From Deltaproteobacteria bacterium (GTDB lineage Bacteria > Desulfobacterota > Syntrophia > Syntrophales > UBA2192): DNA of 64,000 nt. This document shows, one piece after another, positions 23,809 to 32,547 of this stretch. A model generated the notes under the pieces. That model was given only the letters and a program-made list of their open reading frames with translations, was not told the DNA's origin and ran no database searches. Position 1 is the stretch's first letter. The number at the start of each line of letters is the position of its first letter. The translations under genes were made by a program, and so were the position numbers. The stretch is from the NCBI GenBank assembly GCA_012728915.1, contig JAAYEC010000004.1, positions 1 to 64,000 on the forward strand. The letters are read 5' to 3'.

Positions 23809-25585
23809 CGCAGTCTTCTCCCCTATCCCTTGCCGGGGGGCCCTCGTCCGGTTTTCCCCTGTCTTGCCGGATGGCCCACGCCGCCGCCGCGGCGACGGCA
23901 AAAAACATCGTCCCCTCGACCGGCTGCAGCAGGAGGACCTTTCCGAGGCCGAAGAGCACGGAGTAGACGAGAATCACCCCGCAGAGCCAGTTGCGCAGGA
24001 GGATCCCATAGCCGCTGTCCCCCTTCACGTCTGGCATGGATGCCGCCACGGCCGACCAGCCGGGGCCACCGGGGTGCACACGCCGGTAAAACCGGCCGAG
24101 CGTTTCCCGGTCGGCGGGTTTTGTCAGAAGCGTCACGGCGAGCCAGGCGGTGGTTGTGACGGCCACGATGGCGTAGAGGGTCTCGGGAAAGCGGATCTCC
24201 GTGGCAAAGCGCAGCCATCCGTAAACGGCCAGGGGCGTCGCCATGGCCGCGATCTCGCTCCAGGCGTTGATCCTCCACCAGTACCACCGCAGGATCAGCA
24301 CGAGCCCCAGCCCGGCGCCGGCCTCGATGATGAAGGCCCAGGCCCCGGAGATCGTGTCCATGACGGACGTGACGCACAGCGAGAGGGCCATCATCGCCAG
24401 CGTGGCGCCTCGCGAGACGGCGACGAGATGCTTCTCCTGCGCGCCGGGGCGGATGAATCGCCGGTAGAAGTCGTTGACGATGTAGGAGACGCCCCAGTTG
24501 AGCTGTGTGGCGATCGTGGACATGTAGGCGGCGAAGAAGGCTGCCACGAGCATTCCCTTGACGCCCGCGGGTAGATAGTCCCGCATCGCGTAGACGTAGC
24601 CCAGCCTCTTGTCCGCGGGCCCCAGGTCGGGGTAGAGCACGAGGGTCGCAAGCCCCACGAGGATCCAGGGCCAGGGGCGGACGCAGTAGTGGGCGATTGT
24701 GAACCACAGGGTTGCGGCCTGGGCGTGATGCTCGTCCTTTGCCGACATCATGCGCTGGGCCACGTAGCCGCCCCCGCCCGGTTCCGACCCGGGGTACCAG
24801 CAGGCCCACCACTGAATTCCGACAAAGGCGAAAAAGGCAGCGGCGCTCAGGGTGAGGGGCCCCGTCTGCCCGACCGCGGCGCCGCCGGTGATGGCGGGCA
24901 CCCATTCGAGCGACCAGGACGGCGTCTTCTCCAGCAGCCCCGCAAGCCCCCCGATCTGGGGAAGATCGAGGACCACCGCCGCCAGGACGATCGTCCCCGC
25001 CATGGCCAGCGCGAACTGGAAGGCATCGGTTACGGCAACGCCCCAGAGGCCCGACAGGGCCGAGTAGAGGGCCGTCAGCCCCAGGGCCAGGGCCACGTAG
25101 ACCATGACCTCGTTCCGGGGGATGCCGAACATCCCCTCCAGGACGGAAGCGATGGCCAGGTTGACCCAGCCGATGATGACGGTGTTGATGAAGAGCCCCA
25201 GGTAGAGGGCGCGAAAACCCCGCAGGAAGGCGGCAGGCCGTCCCGAGTAGCGGAGCTCCACGAACTCCACGTCGGTGAGAATGCCTGCGCGGCGCCACAG
25301 GCGGGAAAAGAAAAACACGGTGAGCACGCCGCCGAAGACGAAGTTCCACCAGAGCCAGTTGCCCGCGATGCCGTTTTTCGCGACCAGCTCCGTCACCGCC
25401 AGCGGCGTGTCGGCCGCGAAGGTGGTGGCGACCATGGAGGTGCCGGCGAGCCACCAGGGAAGGTTCCGCCCGGAGAGAAAGAACTCCTGCACGCTCGAGC
25501 CGGCCCGGCGGGCGTAACGGAAGCCGATGGCGGCGCTCAGCAGGAAGTACAGCGCGATGATGACCCAGTCTGTTGCACCCAGCAT
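23801..25585 (-). CDS. Sodium:solute symporter (SSS family)
   Basis: A 594-residue membrane transporter with about 13 hydrophobic segments, starting MLGATDWVIIALYFLLSAAIG. It has the SSS signature around GRNLPWWLAGTSMVATTFAADTPLAVTELV. It is first in an operon with PIG-L deacetylase, MetX-like hydrolase and glycerate kinase, so it probably imports the compound they degrade. The paralogue at the window start belongs to a different SSS branch. The ATG at 25585 is chosen because the first membrane helix follows at once; no strong ribosome site is seen, and an in-frame extension to 25687 looks non-coding. Confidence 0.85.
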   Translation of the reverse strand: MLGATDWVIIALYFLLSAAIGFRYARRAGSSVQEFFLSGRNLPWWLAGTSMVATTFAADTPLAVTELVAKNGIAGNWLWWNFVFGGVLTVFFFSRLWRRAGILTDVEFVELRYSGRPAAFLRGFRALYLGLFINTVIIGWVNLAIASVLEGMFGIPRNEVMVYVALALGLTALYSALSGLWGVAVTDAFQFALAMAGTIVLAAVVLDLPQIGGLAGLLEKTPSWSLEWVPAITGGAAVGQTGPLTLSAAAFFAFVGIQWWACWYPGSEPGGGGYVAQRMMSAKDEHHAQAATLWFTIAHYCVRPWPWILVGLATLVLYPDLGPADKRLGYVYAMRDYLPAGVKGMLVAAFFAAYMSTIATQLNWGVSYIVNDFYRRFIRPGAQEKHLVAVSRGATLAMMALSLCVTSVMDTISGAWAFIIEAGAGLGLVLILRWYWWRINAWSEIAAMATPLAVYGWLRFATEIRFPETLYAIVAVTTTAWLAVTLLTKPADRETLGRFYRRVHPGGPGWSAVAASMPDVKGDSGYGILLRNWLCGVILVYSVLFGLGKVLLLQPVEGTMFFAVAAAAAWAIRQDRGKPDEGPPARDRGEDCDG

Positions 25586-25756
25586 GGTGATACGATTCCG
25601 GGGCCGTCTTTGGATGACGCGGATGCAATCCGCCTTGCGGTGGTGAAGAGCGGGAGTCAGGAAGAGAGGAAGATCGGCAAGAGACAATCAATGATCAACG
25701 CCCTGGTTTCCTTGTCTGCTCTTCTGCACTTCTTCACTTCCGAGCTTCCAGATTTT

Positions 25757-26113
25757 TCATCGTCCCCTGCCGGAGGTCTCGATCCTTTTCAGCCTGTCGT
25801 TCGCAAAGGTCAGGACGTAGACGTAATCTCCGTAGCCCCGGTCGTAGGTCCACTTCTGGAGCTTTTCCGGCGGGGAGCTCGATGCGGTGCCCTTAGGCTT
25901 CTTCGGCTTCCTGTCCCGGCCGCTTTTCGAGACGGGCTCGCTCCTCGTGGGCTTTCCGCAGATCTTCTGTACCGTGTACCGGGAATCTCCGATGGAGACC
26001 GTCTCGCCCCCGCAGCGAAAGACCGTGTCTTCCGCCAGGGCCGCTCCGGGGCTTGCGGCGAAGCCGAGAGCGGAAACGGTCAGCACGACGGCGGCAAAAA
26101 CGAGACGAAGCAT
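25757..26113 (-). CDS. Secreted DUF2845-type protein
   Basis: A 118-residue small exported protein. It has a signal peptide (residues 1-27, ending ALAE) and a core reading TVFRCGGETVSIGDSRYTVQKICGKPT, with two cysteines that may form a disulfide, then YDRGYGDYVYVLTFANDRLKRIE. This matches the DUF2845 pattern (secreted, beta-rich, unknown function). AAAGGAGG precedes the start. It stands alone between the symporter and a divergent dehydrogenase gene. Confidence 0.72.
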   Translation of the reverse strand: MLRLVFAAVVLTVSALGFAASPGAALAEDTVFRCGGETVSIGDSRYTVQKICGKPTRSEPVSKSGRDRKPKKPKGTASSSPPEKLQKWTYDRGYGDYVYVLTFANDRLKRIETSGRGR

Positions 26114-26313
26114 GGCCCCCTCCTTTGGCGTACCCGGCCGGCACGGCGTCATCGGCCCCATCCTTACTATAAAACACAGGGCATGGGAAGGACGAACTTG
26201 ACAGGCGCCCTCCGCTTTCCTTAAAGTGAAACGGCAAATCTTCCGAGATGTTGGGAAGAGGCAATCGCGAGGCCCGCACCGGGCAGGCGATCCCGTTTCT
26301 GGAGGGAAGGCGT

Positions 26314-27213
26314 ATGAAGATCGGATGGATCGGCACAGGGATCATGGGGGCCTCGATGGCGGGCCATCTCCAGTTCGCAGGCCATGAGCTCTTCCTCTAC
26401 AACCGGACCTTGGACAAGGCGAAACCGCTGATCGACCGGGGGGGGCGATGGTGCGACTCCCCGGCCGCCGTCGCGTCCGCATCCGAGATCGTTTTCACCA
26501 TGGTGGGACTGCCTGCCGATGTGGAAGAGACCTGCCTCGGCCCGCAGGGGATCCTCGCGGCGGATCCTCCGTGCCGGATCCTCGTGGACATGACGACGAG
26601 CGAGCCGGCCCTGGCCCGGCGGATCTGCAAGTCGGCCGCTAAGAAGGGGGTCTTCAGCCTCGACGCCCCCGTGTCCGGGGGGGACGTGGGGGCCCGGAAC
26701 GCCACGCTTGCCATCATGGTCGGGGGGGAGCGGATGATCTTCGAGGAGGTCCTTCCGCTGCTGCGGCACATGGGGAAGAACATCGCCTGGATGGGCGGGC
26801 CGGGGGCCGGCCAGCACACGAAGATGTGCAACCAGGTCCTGATCGCGGGAACGATCATCGGGGTCTGCGAATCCCTTCTCTACGCCGAGCGGGCCGGTCT
26901 CGACGGGCAGGCCGTCATCGACATCATCGGCAAGGGAGCCGCCGGCTCCTGGAGCATCAACACGCTGGGACCGCGCATCGTCCAGGGCGACTTCCGGCCG
27001 GGGTTCTACGTCGAGCATTTCATCAAGGACATGGGAATCGCCCTTCGGGAAGCCGAGGCGATGGGCCTGGCCCTCCCGGGGCTTGCCCTGGTGCACCAGC
27101 TCTACGTGGCCGTGAAGGCGCACGGCCACGGCAAGTCGGGAACACAGGCCCTGATGCTGGCGCTCCGGCAGCTGAACCGACCGGGGCAGAAAGGGGACGG
27201 GCCGCATGGATGA
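26314..27213 (+). CDS. 3-hydroxyisobutyrate dehydrogenase family NAD(P)-dependent oxidoreductase
   Basis: A 299-residue beta-hydroxyacid dehydrogenase. The N-terminal Rossmann motif is KIGWIGTGIMGASMAGHL. The substrate motif is DAPVSGGDVGARNATLAIMVGG, and the catalytic Lys is in GAGQHTKMCNQV. The family oxidises 3-hydroxyisobutyrate, tartronate semialdehyde (reverse), phosphonates or succinic semialdehyde. With a glycerate kinase nearby, tartronate semialdehyde reductase is a possible role, but the genes are on opposite strands. GGAGGGAAGG precedes the start. It overlaps the nitroreductase gene by 8 bases. Confidence 0.85.
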   Translation: MKIGWIGTGIMGASMAGHLQFAGHELFLYNRTLDKAKPLIDRGGRWCDSPAAVASASEIVFTMVGLPADVEETCLGPQGILAADPPCRILVDMTTSEPALARRICKSAAKKGVFSLDAPVSGGDVGARNATLAIMVGGERMIFEEVLPLLRHMGKNIAWMGGPGAGQHTKMCNQVLIAGTIIGVCESLLYAERAGLDGQAVIDIIGKGAAGSWSINTLGPRIVQGDFRPGFYVEHFIKDMGIALREAEAMGLALPGLALVHQLYVAVKAHGHGKSGTQALMLALRQLNRPGQKGDGPHG

Positions 27214-27775
27214 CGTGCTGAACCTGTTCCGCAAGCGGCGCTCGATCCGCAGATACCTCGACAGGGACGTGCCCGCCGGGGTGGTCCGGGAGATTCTCCG
27301 CGAGAGCTGTCTGGCGCCCAGCGCCATGAACCGGCAGCCCTGGCGGTTCTCCGTCGTGGCCAACCGGCCGGCGATCCGGCGCCTCTCCGACGAGAGCAAG
27401 AAGAACCTCCTGGCCGAACTCGAGGCCAACCCGGCGTCTCCGCTCGACCGGTACGGGGACCTCCTCCGCAACCCCGCGTTCAACGTGTTCTACGACGCCC
27501 CCTGCGTGGTCTACGTCTGCGGTCCCCGCGAAATGAAGAGCGTGCAGGCGGACTGCGCGCTGGCCGTGTCCTATTTCATGCTCGCGGCGGCGGCGAGGGG
27601 ACTCGGTACCTGCTGGGTCGCCCTGGGTGCCGACGTGCGCGATCCCGCCCTGCTGGCGCAACTGGGGATCACCCCGGAGCTCCGGATCGTGGCGCCCGTG
27701 ACCCTCGGGTACCCCGAGTCGGTTCCCGAGCCTCCCGCGCGCAGCGAACCGGTCATCCTGGGATTCCTGCGGTAG
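27206..27775 (+). CDS. Nitroreductase family protein
   Basis: A 189-residue flavoenzyme. The FMN-binding start is FRKRRSIRRYLDRDVP and APSAMNRQPWRF, and the C-terminal GTCWVALGA and VTLGYPES segments match the family. Members reduce nitro, enone or other activated groups with NAD(P)H and FMN; the specific substrate is unknown. It overlaps the upstream dehydrogenase gene, so the two are translationally coupled. Confidence 0.85.
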   Translation: MDDVLNLFRKRRSIRRYLDRDVPAGVVREILRESCLAPSAMNRQPWRFSVVANRPAIRRLSDESKKNLLAELEANPASPLDRYGDLLRNPAFNVFYDAPCVVYVCGPREMKSVQADCALAVSYFMLAAAARGLGTCWVALGADVRDPALLAQLGITPELRIVAPVTLGYPESVPEPPARSEPVILGFLR

Positions 27776-27918
27776 CCGCGCCAGCCCGTCTGCAAGACGA
27801 TAAAGTGCTTGACGGGACGTCTCCTTTTCCATTATCGTTCCCGTGAACTTGGCGTCCGGCTTCGGTCCCGGGGCATCCAAGGCCAGCCGAAAACGATCGG
27901 AGGGAAACGCTCGAACGA

Positions 27919-28827
27919 ATGGCGCACCTCAAGCGAAGCCTTCTGCTGCTGGCGGCCCTGCTGGCGGTCCATCTTCTCCTGCCCGTTGACCTGTCCGCCG
28001 CTCCCCGGAAGACGAAACCGAAACCGAAGGCCAGGGCATCCGTCACCGCAACGTCGGCCATGGTCATGAACATGACTACGGGCGAGATCCTCTATGCGAA
28101 AAACCCCGATGCGCCGATCGCGCCGGCTTCCTTGACGAAGATCCTGACGCTCTACCTCATTTACGAGGCTCTCGGGGATGGCACGATCCGGACCACCGAC
28201 ATGGTTCACGCCGGCCCGAGCGTCGCCCGGGTGAACGGATCGCGCATGCGGATTCGGCCCGGGTCGCAGATCGCGCTGGGCGAGCTGATGAAGGGGATGG
28301 CCGTCCTGTCGGCCAACGACGCCTCGGTGGCGGCCGCCGAGTATGTCGCGGGGGATGTGGACGAGTTCGTCCGGCGGATGAACGTGAAGGCGATGGAGTT
28401 GGGGATGGCCTCGAGCCATTTCGAGAACCCCAGCGGACTGCGCGAAGAGGGCCAGGTGACGACGGCCCGGGACATCATGAGGCTCTCCTGCGCTTACATC
28501 AACCGGTTTCCCCAGTCGCTGCGGATCCACTCCATGCCCGTGTTCGAGTACGGCAGGAAGACGCGCAGCAACACGAACCACCTGCTCGAGGCGATTCGGT
28601 CCGTGGACGGCCTGAAAACGGGGCATGTCGCTGGAGCGGGCTATCACCTCGTCCTGACGGCAAGACGGGACGGCACGCGGATCGTGGTGATCGTGCTGGG
28701 TTCGCGCAGCTCGGGCGCCCGGTTCCGTGAGGCCCGGACGCTGCTCGACCAGGCTTTCCGGGCCGTGCAGGCTCCCGCTCCGGCCGGGCGCATGGCCGCG
28801 GCACCGGGGGAGGGGCCGGGTCTCTAG
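27919..28827 (+). CDS. D-alanyl-D-alanine carboxypeptidase (S11 family)
   Basis: A 302-residue penicillin-binding protein of the DacA type that trims the terminal D-Ala from peptidoglycan stem peptides. A signal peptide covers residues 1-33. The three active-site motifs are present: S-x-x-K as PASLTKI, S-x-N as LSANDA, and K-T-G as GLKTGHV. It lacks a long C-terminal anchor domain. A weak sigma-70-like TTGACG/TATCGT pair lies upstream near 27810-27840. GGAGGG is 13 bases before the start. Confidence 0.88.
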   Translation: MAHLKRSLLLLAALLAVHLLLPVDLSAAPRKTKPKPKARASVTATSAMVMNMTTGEILYAKNPDAPIAPASLTKILTLYLIYEALGDGTIRTTDMVHAGPSVARVNGSRMRIRPGSQIALGELMKGMAVLSANDASVAAAEYVAGDVDEFVRRMNVKAMELGMASSHFENPSGLREEGQVTTARDIMRLSCAYINRFPQSLRIHSMPVFEYGRKTRSNTNHLLEAIRSVDGLKTGHVAGAGYHLVLTARRDGTRIVVIVLGSRSSGARFREARTLLDQAFRAVQAPAPAGRMAAAPGEGPGL

Positions 28828-28865
28828 GAGTCGAAACGGGGAAAGCCGTTCGAACCGGTAGGATC

Positions 28866-29546
28866 ATGAAGAAGAGGGCAACGAAAATCCTATTGATCGG
28901 CCTGGCGCTTTCCCTGGCACTGGTGCCCGCCGCGGCCGATGCGCAGGTGGGGGGCGCCCGGGACCGCTCGGCGGCAAAACCCATAGGACCCCAGGGGTAC
29001 TCGAAGGGCAGGCCGGAGCCGCAGCAGCAGCCGGACGCCGCGGCGGCGCAGCGCAACGCGTGGCTCCAGGGCGATGAGAGGCAGCAGGACCAGCTGACCG
29101 GCTGTTATCAGCTCTCGGAGACGCTCGCCCGGCACTCGAGGGATATCCGGAAGATGGTCGTCGGCGAAGGGACGAAATGGAAGGACGTCTCCGCCCAGCT
29201 CGAGGACTTGGGGCGGGGTGTCGAGCTGCTCACGGAAAGGCATGAGCATTTCGTCAATGGCCTCAACAACGGGCAGCGGTCCTGGTGGGAAAAGCCGCTT
29301 CAGGAAATCATGTCGATCCAGCTGCTGCTGTCGGAACGCATGACGGCAATCAACCGGGACATTCGGGGGGGGAAGACGGAAACCGTCCCGATGATGAAGG
29401 CCTTCACCGACCTGGAGGGGCAATTCCGGAAGTGGAACGAGACCTATGGCCGAATCGCGACCGACATGGGCCTGGAGGTTGAACAGTCGCGGTCGGCCTC
29501 GGGCGTGATCAGGGGGCTGCCGGGTGCTCACGGTCCTGGACGATGA
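28866..29546 (+). CDS. Exported helical protein of unknown function
   Basis: A 226-residue protein, not recognised. Residues 1-26 are a clear signal peptide ending ADAQ. Residues 27-60 are a Gln/Pro/Ala-rich linker. The rest is helical, with one Cys, several Trp and a repeated pattern of long amphipathic helices (LSETLARHSRDIRKMV, IQLLLSERMTAINRDI). It lies 38 bases after the carboxypeptidase gene and overlaps the next gene by 23 bases, so it is part of the same plus-strand run. Confidence 0.55.
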   Translation: MKKRATKILLIGLALSLALVPAAADAQVGGARDRSAAKPIGPQGYSKGRPEPQQQPDAAAAQRNAWLQGDERQQDQLTGCYQLSETLARHSRDIRKMVVGEGTKWKDVSAQLEDLGRGVELLTERHEHFVNGLNNGQRSWWEKPLQEIMSIQLLLSERMTAINRDIRGGKTETVPMMKAFTDLEGQFRKWNETYGRIATDMGLEVEQSRSASGVIRGLPGAHGPGR

Positions 29547-30528
29547 ATCGACGATCCGGCGGTGCCAGCGTCAATTCATGCGGGCGCTGCGGCCCCATGT
29601 GACCGATCGGATCGCGGTCCGGATCGGCCACCCGGGGGAGAGTTTCCGCGCCCGGGTCTTCCGGGCCGGGGGACTCGACCTGTGGTATCACACCGGCGTT
29701 ATTGGCGGCGAGCGCTACCTGAACGCCTTCGGCACCGGCATGCCTTCGGCCGGAGACGCCGTTTCCAGCACCATCGAGATCAACATCCCCATGAGCGGTC
29801 TGGACCGGAAAATCGGAGGGGCCTTCGCCCGTGACGAACAGGGGCGGGTGTTTCTCGTTCACCGAGGCAGGATCGGGGGCAGGCGGGGTGTGGGGAAGTA
29901 CCTGTTCGAGACCCGCTACCGGGGGGTCTGGAGCGAGGCCCGGGACGGCGAGGCGCGGAGCGCCGTCGTGGTGATCGGCGGCCTGCAGTCCCCGCTGTTC
30001 GCCCGGCAGCTCGCGTTGTTCGTCCGCAAGGTGCAGGCCATCAAGGCGCGCGAGGCCGAGGATGATCGGCAGGGGAGGATCTCCTTCGAGGAGGACGGTT
30101 TCCGGGAAGAGTGCGTCGGGAGCCGCGCCGTCCCGGAAAAACGCGATCATGCCGCGGAATGCGATCGCGATCTCTGCGTGTCGGATCTGGCAGGCCGCTT
30201 GCGGGAGATGGGTGCCCGGGTCGGAAGCGACCCCGAGGGAGAGCTTTTCGTCCGCGACCGGTCGGGCCGCGTTGCCGCCGTGATCGAGGTGGCCTCGGGC
30301 GCGGGCCCGCAGCCGGTGGAGCGGGCCGTGGGAAGGCTCATGCTGAGGGGCTGGAACCTGCCGAGGGAGCCCCGGCGGCTGCTCGTCGCGTCCGGGGACC
30401 CCTTCGGGAAAGCGGTTGCGGGGCCTGGCGTCCGGCTCGTCCCCTTCAGGTGGGACGGGGGGAGGGCCGTGTTCGCGGGCCTGGCGGAGGCTCTGGCCGG
30501 GATGGACGATGCCGGCAACCCGGAATGA
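29524..30528 (+). CDS. Uncharacterised two-part protein, possibly degenerate nuclease-like
   Basis: A 334-residue protein with a GTG start overlapping the previous gene (an ATG at 29578 is the alternative). Residues 25-150 are a beta-rich region with RYLNAFG, STIEINIP and FLVHRGRIGGRRGVGK; I recall similar N-terminal modules in McrA-type restriction proteins, but cannot verify this. Residues 218-328 resemble a PD-(D/E)xK-type fold: strand, RDRSGRVAAVIEVAS (Glu255), a helix with AVGRLMLRG, then RRLLVASGD and GVRLVPF. The catalytic Lys expected two residues after Glu255 is absent. Function is not assigned. Confidence 0.5.
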   Translation: MLTVLDDESTIRRCQRQFMRALRPHVTDRIAVRIGHPGESFRARVFRAGGLDLWYHTGVIGGERYLNAFGTGMPSAGDAVSSTIEINIPMSGLDRKIGGAFARDEQGRVFLVHRGRIGGRRGVGKYLFETRYRGVWSEARDGEARSAVVVIGGLQSPLFARQLALFVRKVQAIKAREAEDDRQGRISFEEDGFREECVGSRAVPEKRDHAAECDRDLCVSDLAGRLREMGARVGSDPEGELFVRDRSGRVAAVIEVASGAGPQPVERAVGRLMLRGWNLPREPRRLLVASGDPFGKAVAGPGVRLVPFRWDGGRAVFAGLAEALAGMDDAGNPE

Positions 30529-30551
30529 GTACGGATGAGGAGGGCGATGCA

Positions 30552-31370
30552 ATGGACTGGGGAATGAAAAATCGGATGGCACAACTGTTCCGGAACGGGC
30601 GGTGCCTGTTTCTTCCGATCGACCACGGCTATTTTCAGGGGCCCACGTCGTGCCTGGAGAGGCCGGGCGAAACCATCGCGCCGCTCCTTCCGTGGTGCGA
30701 GGCGCTTTTCGTCACGCGGGGCGTCTTGAGGCACTGCGTCGATCCCGAGGGCAGCAAACCCGTCATCCTCCGGGTGTCGGGCGGCACGAGCGTCATCGGG
30801 AAGGACCTGGCCAACGAGGGGCTCACCACGTCCATCGAGGAGATCCTGAGGCTCAACGCGACCGCCGTCGGGGTGTCGATCTTCGTGGGGAGCGACTACG
30901 AGAAGGAATCCCTGATGAACCTGGCCGACCTCGTCAATGACTGCGAGGATTTCGGAATCCCCGTCATGGCCGTCACGGCCGTCGGCAAGGAGCTGGAGCA
31001 GCGCGAGGCCCGGTATCTGGCGCTGAGCACCCGCATTGCCGCCGAACTGGGGGCCCGCGTCGTCAAGACCTACTGGTGCAGGAATTTCGACAAGGTGACG
31101 GAATGCTGTCCCGTGCCCGTCGTGATGGCCGGGGGACCGAAGTGCGACACGGAGATGGAGGTGATGGCCTTCGTGCACGACGGGATGAAGAGGGGGGCCG
31201 TCGGCGTCAACCTGGGCCGCAACATCTGGCAGTGTCCCCACCCCGTTCCCATGATCCGGGCCCTTGCAGCGATCATCCACGAAAAGGCATCGGTCAAGCA
31301 GGCCCACGATCTCTTCCAGGCGGCGAAGGCGGACGCGGCGAAAGGCCGGAAGAGAAGGGCCGGGGGATAG
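30552..31370 (+). CDS. LsrF/DeoC-like class I aldolase family protein
   Basis: A 272-residue TIM-barrel enzyme of the LsrF/archaeal-type fructose-bisphosphate aldolase family. Motifs are FLPIDHGYFQGP at the N-terminus, a Schiff-base Lys candidate in ARVVKTYW, then VMAGGPK and VGVNLGRNIWQ at the phosphate site. Members cleave or condense phosphorylated ketones, including AI-2-phosphate in the lsr pathway. No other lsr genes are seen, so an aldolase or thiolase step on another sugar phosphate is as likely. GAGGAGGG precedes the start. A zinc alcohol dehydrogenase follows. Confidence 0.78.
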   Translation: MDWGMKNRMAQLFRNGRCLFLPIDHGYFQGPTSCLERPGETIAPLLPWCEALFVTRGVLRHCVDPEGSKPVILRVSGGTSVIGKDLANEGLTTSIEEILRLNATAVGVSIFVGSDYEKESLMNLADLVNDCEDFGIPVMAVTAVGKELEQREARYLALSTRIAAELGARVVKTYWCRNFDKVTECCPVPVVMAGGPKCDTEMEVMAFVHDGMKRGAVGVNLGRNIWQCPHPVPMIRALAAIIHEKASVKQAHDLFQAAKADAAKGRKRRAGG

Positions 31371-31500
31371 TGTCTGCAGCTCAAGGGCATGGAACCCGGA
31401 GGGACGAGAGAAGGAGGAAACGGAGTTCATCCCCCTTCCCGATACCCGAGTCCCTCGAGGAAAAGCAGGATGGAGAAGGGAACACAGGGCCCTCCCGACG

Positions 31501-32535
31501 ATGAAGGTAGCCGTCTACTACAGCAATCGCGACGTTCGGATCGAGGACCGGCCCGTGCCGAAGATCGGCCCCGGGGAGCTGCTCGTCCGGGTGATCGCCA
31601 GCGGCATCTGCGGCAGCGACGTCATGGAGTGGTACAGGATCAGGAAGGCGCCTGTTGTCCTGGGCCACGAGATCGCCGGGGTGATCGTCGAAGCGGGCGA
31701 GGGAGTGCGGCGGTACAAGGCCGGTGACCGTGTCTTCGTATCCCACCATATCCCCTGCAACACCTGTCATTACTGTCTCCGGGGAAGCCACACGGCTTGC
31801 GAGACGCTCCACACGACCAACTACGACCCCGGCGGGTTCAGCGAATACCTCCGGGTGCCGCGCCTCAACGTGGATCGGGGCGTTTTCGTCCTGCCCGGCG
31901 GCGTCTCCTTCGATCAGGGGGTGTTCATCGAGCCGCTGGCCTGTGTCATTCGGGGCCAGAGGCTTGCCGGCTTGCTGCCCGGCCACAGCGTGCTCATTCT
32001 CGGCAGCGGCCTCTCCGGGCTGCTGCACCTCATGCTGGCCAGGGCGCTGGGTGCAGGCCGGATTGTCACGACCGACGTCAGCAGGCACCGACTGAAAGCC
32101 GCCGTCGAGCTTGGCGCCGATGCGGCCCTCGCCGCCGCGGAGGACGTCCCGTCGCGGCTCAGGGCGATCAACGGCAGGCCCGCCGACCTGGTCATCGTGT
32201 GCACGGGAGCCATCTCCGCCTACCGGCAGGCGCTCAACTGTGTGGAGCGCGGCGGAACGATCCTCTGTTTTGCGCCGACCGACCCCGGGATCGACCTTCC
32301 CGTCCCGGTGAACGATTTCTGGCGCAACGAGATCCGCATTCTCCCTTCCTACGGCAATGCCCCGCCGGACGCCGCTGTGGCGATCGAGATGATCCGCTCG
32401 GGCCGTGTTCCCGTCGAGCGGATGATCACTCACCGCCTGGGCCTCGAGGAGGCGGCTCTCGGCTTTCGGCTCGTCGCCGAAGCCGGGGAGGCCCTCAAGG
32501 TCATCCTGTATCCCCACCCGGCGGAATGCCGATAG
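31501..32535 (+). CDS. Zinc-dependent alcohol/polyol dehydrogenase (MDR family)
   Basis: A 344-residue medium-chain dehydrogenase. The catalytic zinc site is GICGSDVMEW and GHEIAGVIVEAGEGV. The structural zinc loop has three or more Cys in IPCNTCHYCLRGSHTAC. The NAD-binding motif LGSGLSGLLHLML is followed by an acidic strand end (TTDVSR). It is 131 bases after the LsrF-like gene and may act on the same substrate, for example a polyol or hydroxyketone. No strong ribosome site is seen before the ATG. Confidence 0.88.
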   Translation: MKVAVYYSNRDVRIEDRPVPKIGPGELLVRVIASGICGSDVMEWYRIRKAPVVLGHEIAGVIVEAGEGVRRYKAGDRVFVSHHIPCNTCHYCLRGSHTACETLHTTNYDPGGFSEYLRVPRLNVDRGVFVLPGGVSFDQGVFIEPLACVIRGQRLAGLLPGHSVLILGSGLSGLLHLMLARALGAGRIVTTDVSRHRLKAAVELGADAALAAAEDVPSRLRAINGRPADLVIVCTGAISAYRQALNCVERGGTILCFAPTDPGIDLPVPVNDFWRNEIRILPSYGNAPPDAAVAIEMIRSGRVPVERMITHRLGLEEAALGFRLVAEAGEALKVILYPHPAECR

Positions 32536-32547
32536 GGTTCGCGCCCC

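Noticed and set aside
29524-30528. Part of an anti-phage defence island
   Set aside because: No partner nucleases, helicases, methylases or integrase nearby; the neighbours are cell-wall and metabolic genes.
30552-31370. AI-2 quorum-sensing (lsr) operon
   Set aside because: Only the LsrF-like aldolase is present; no lsrK, lsrR, lsrG or transporter genes.
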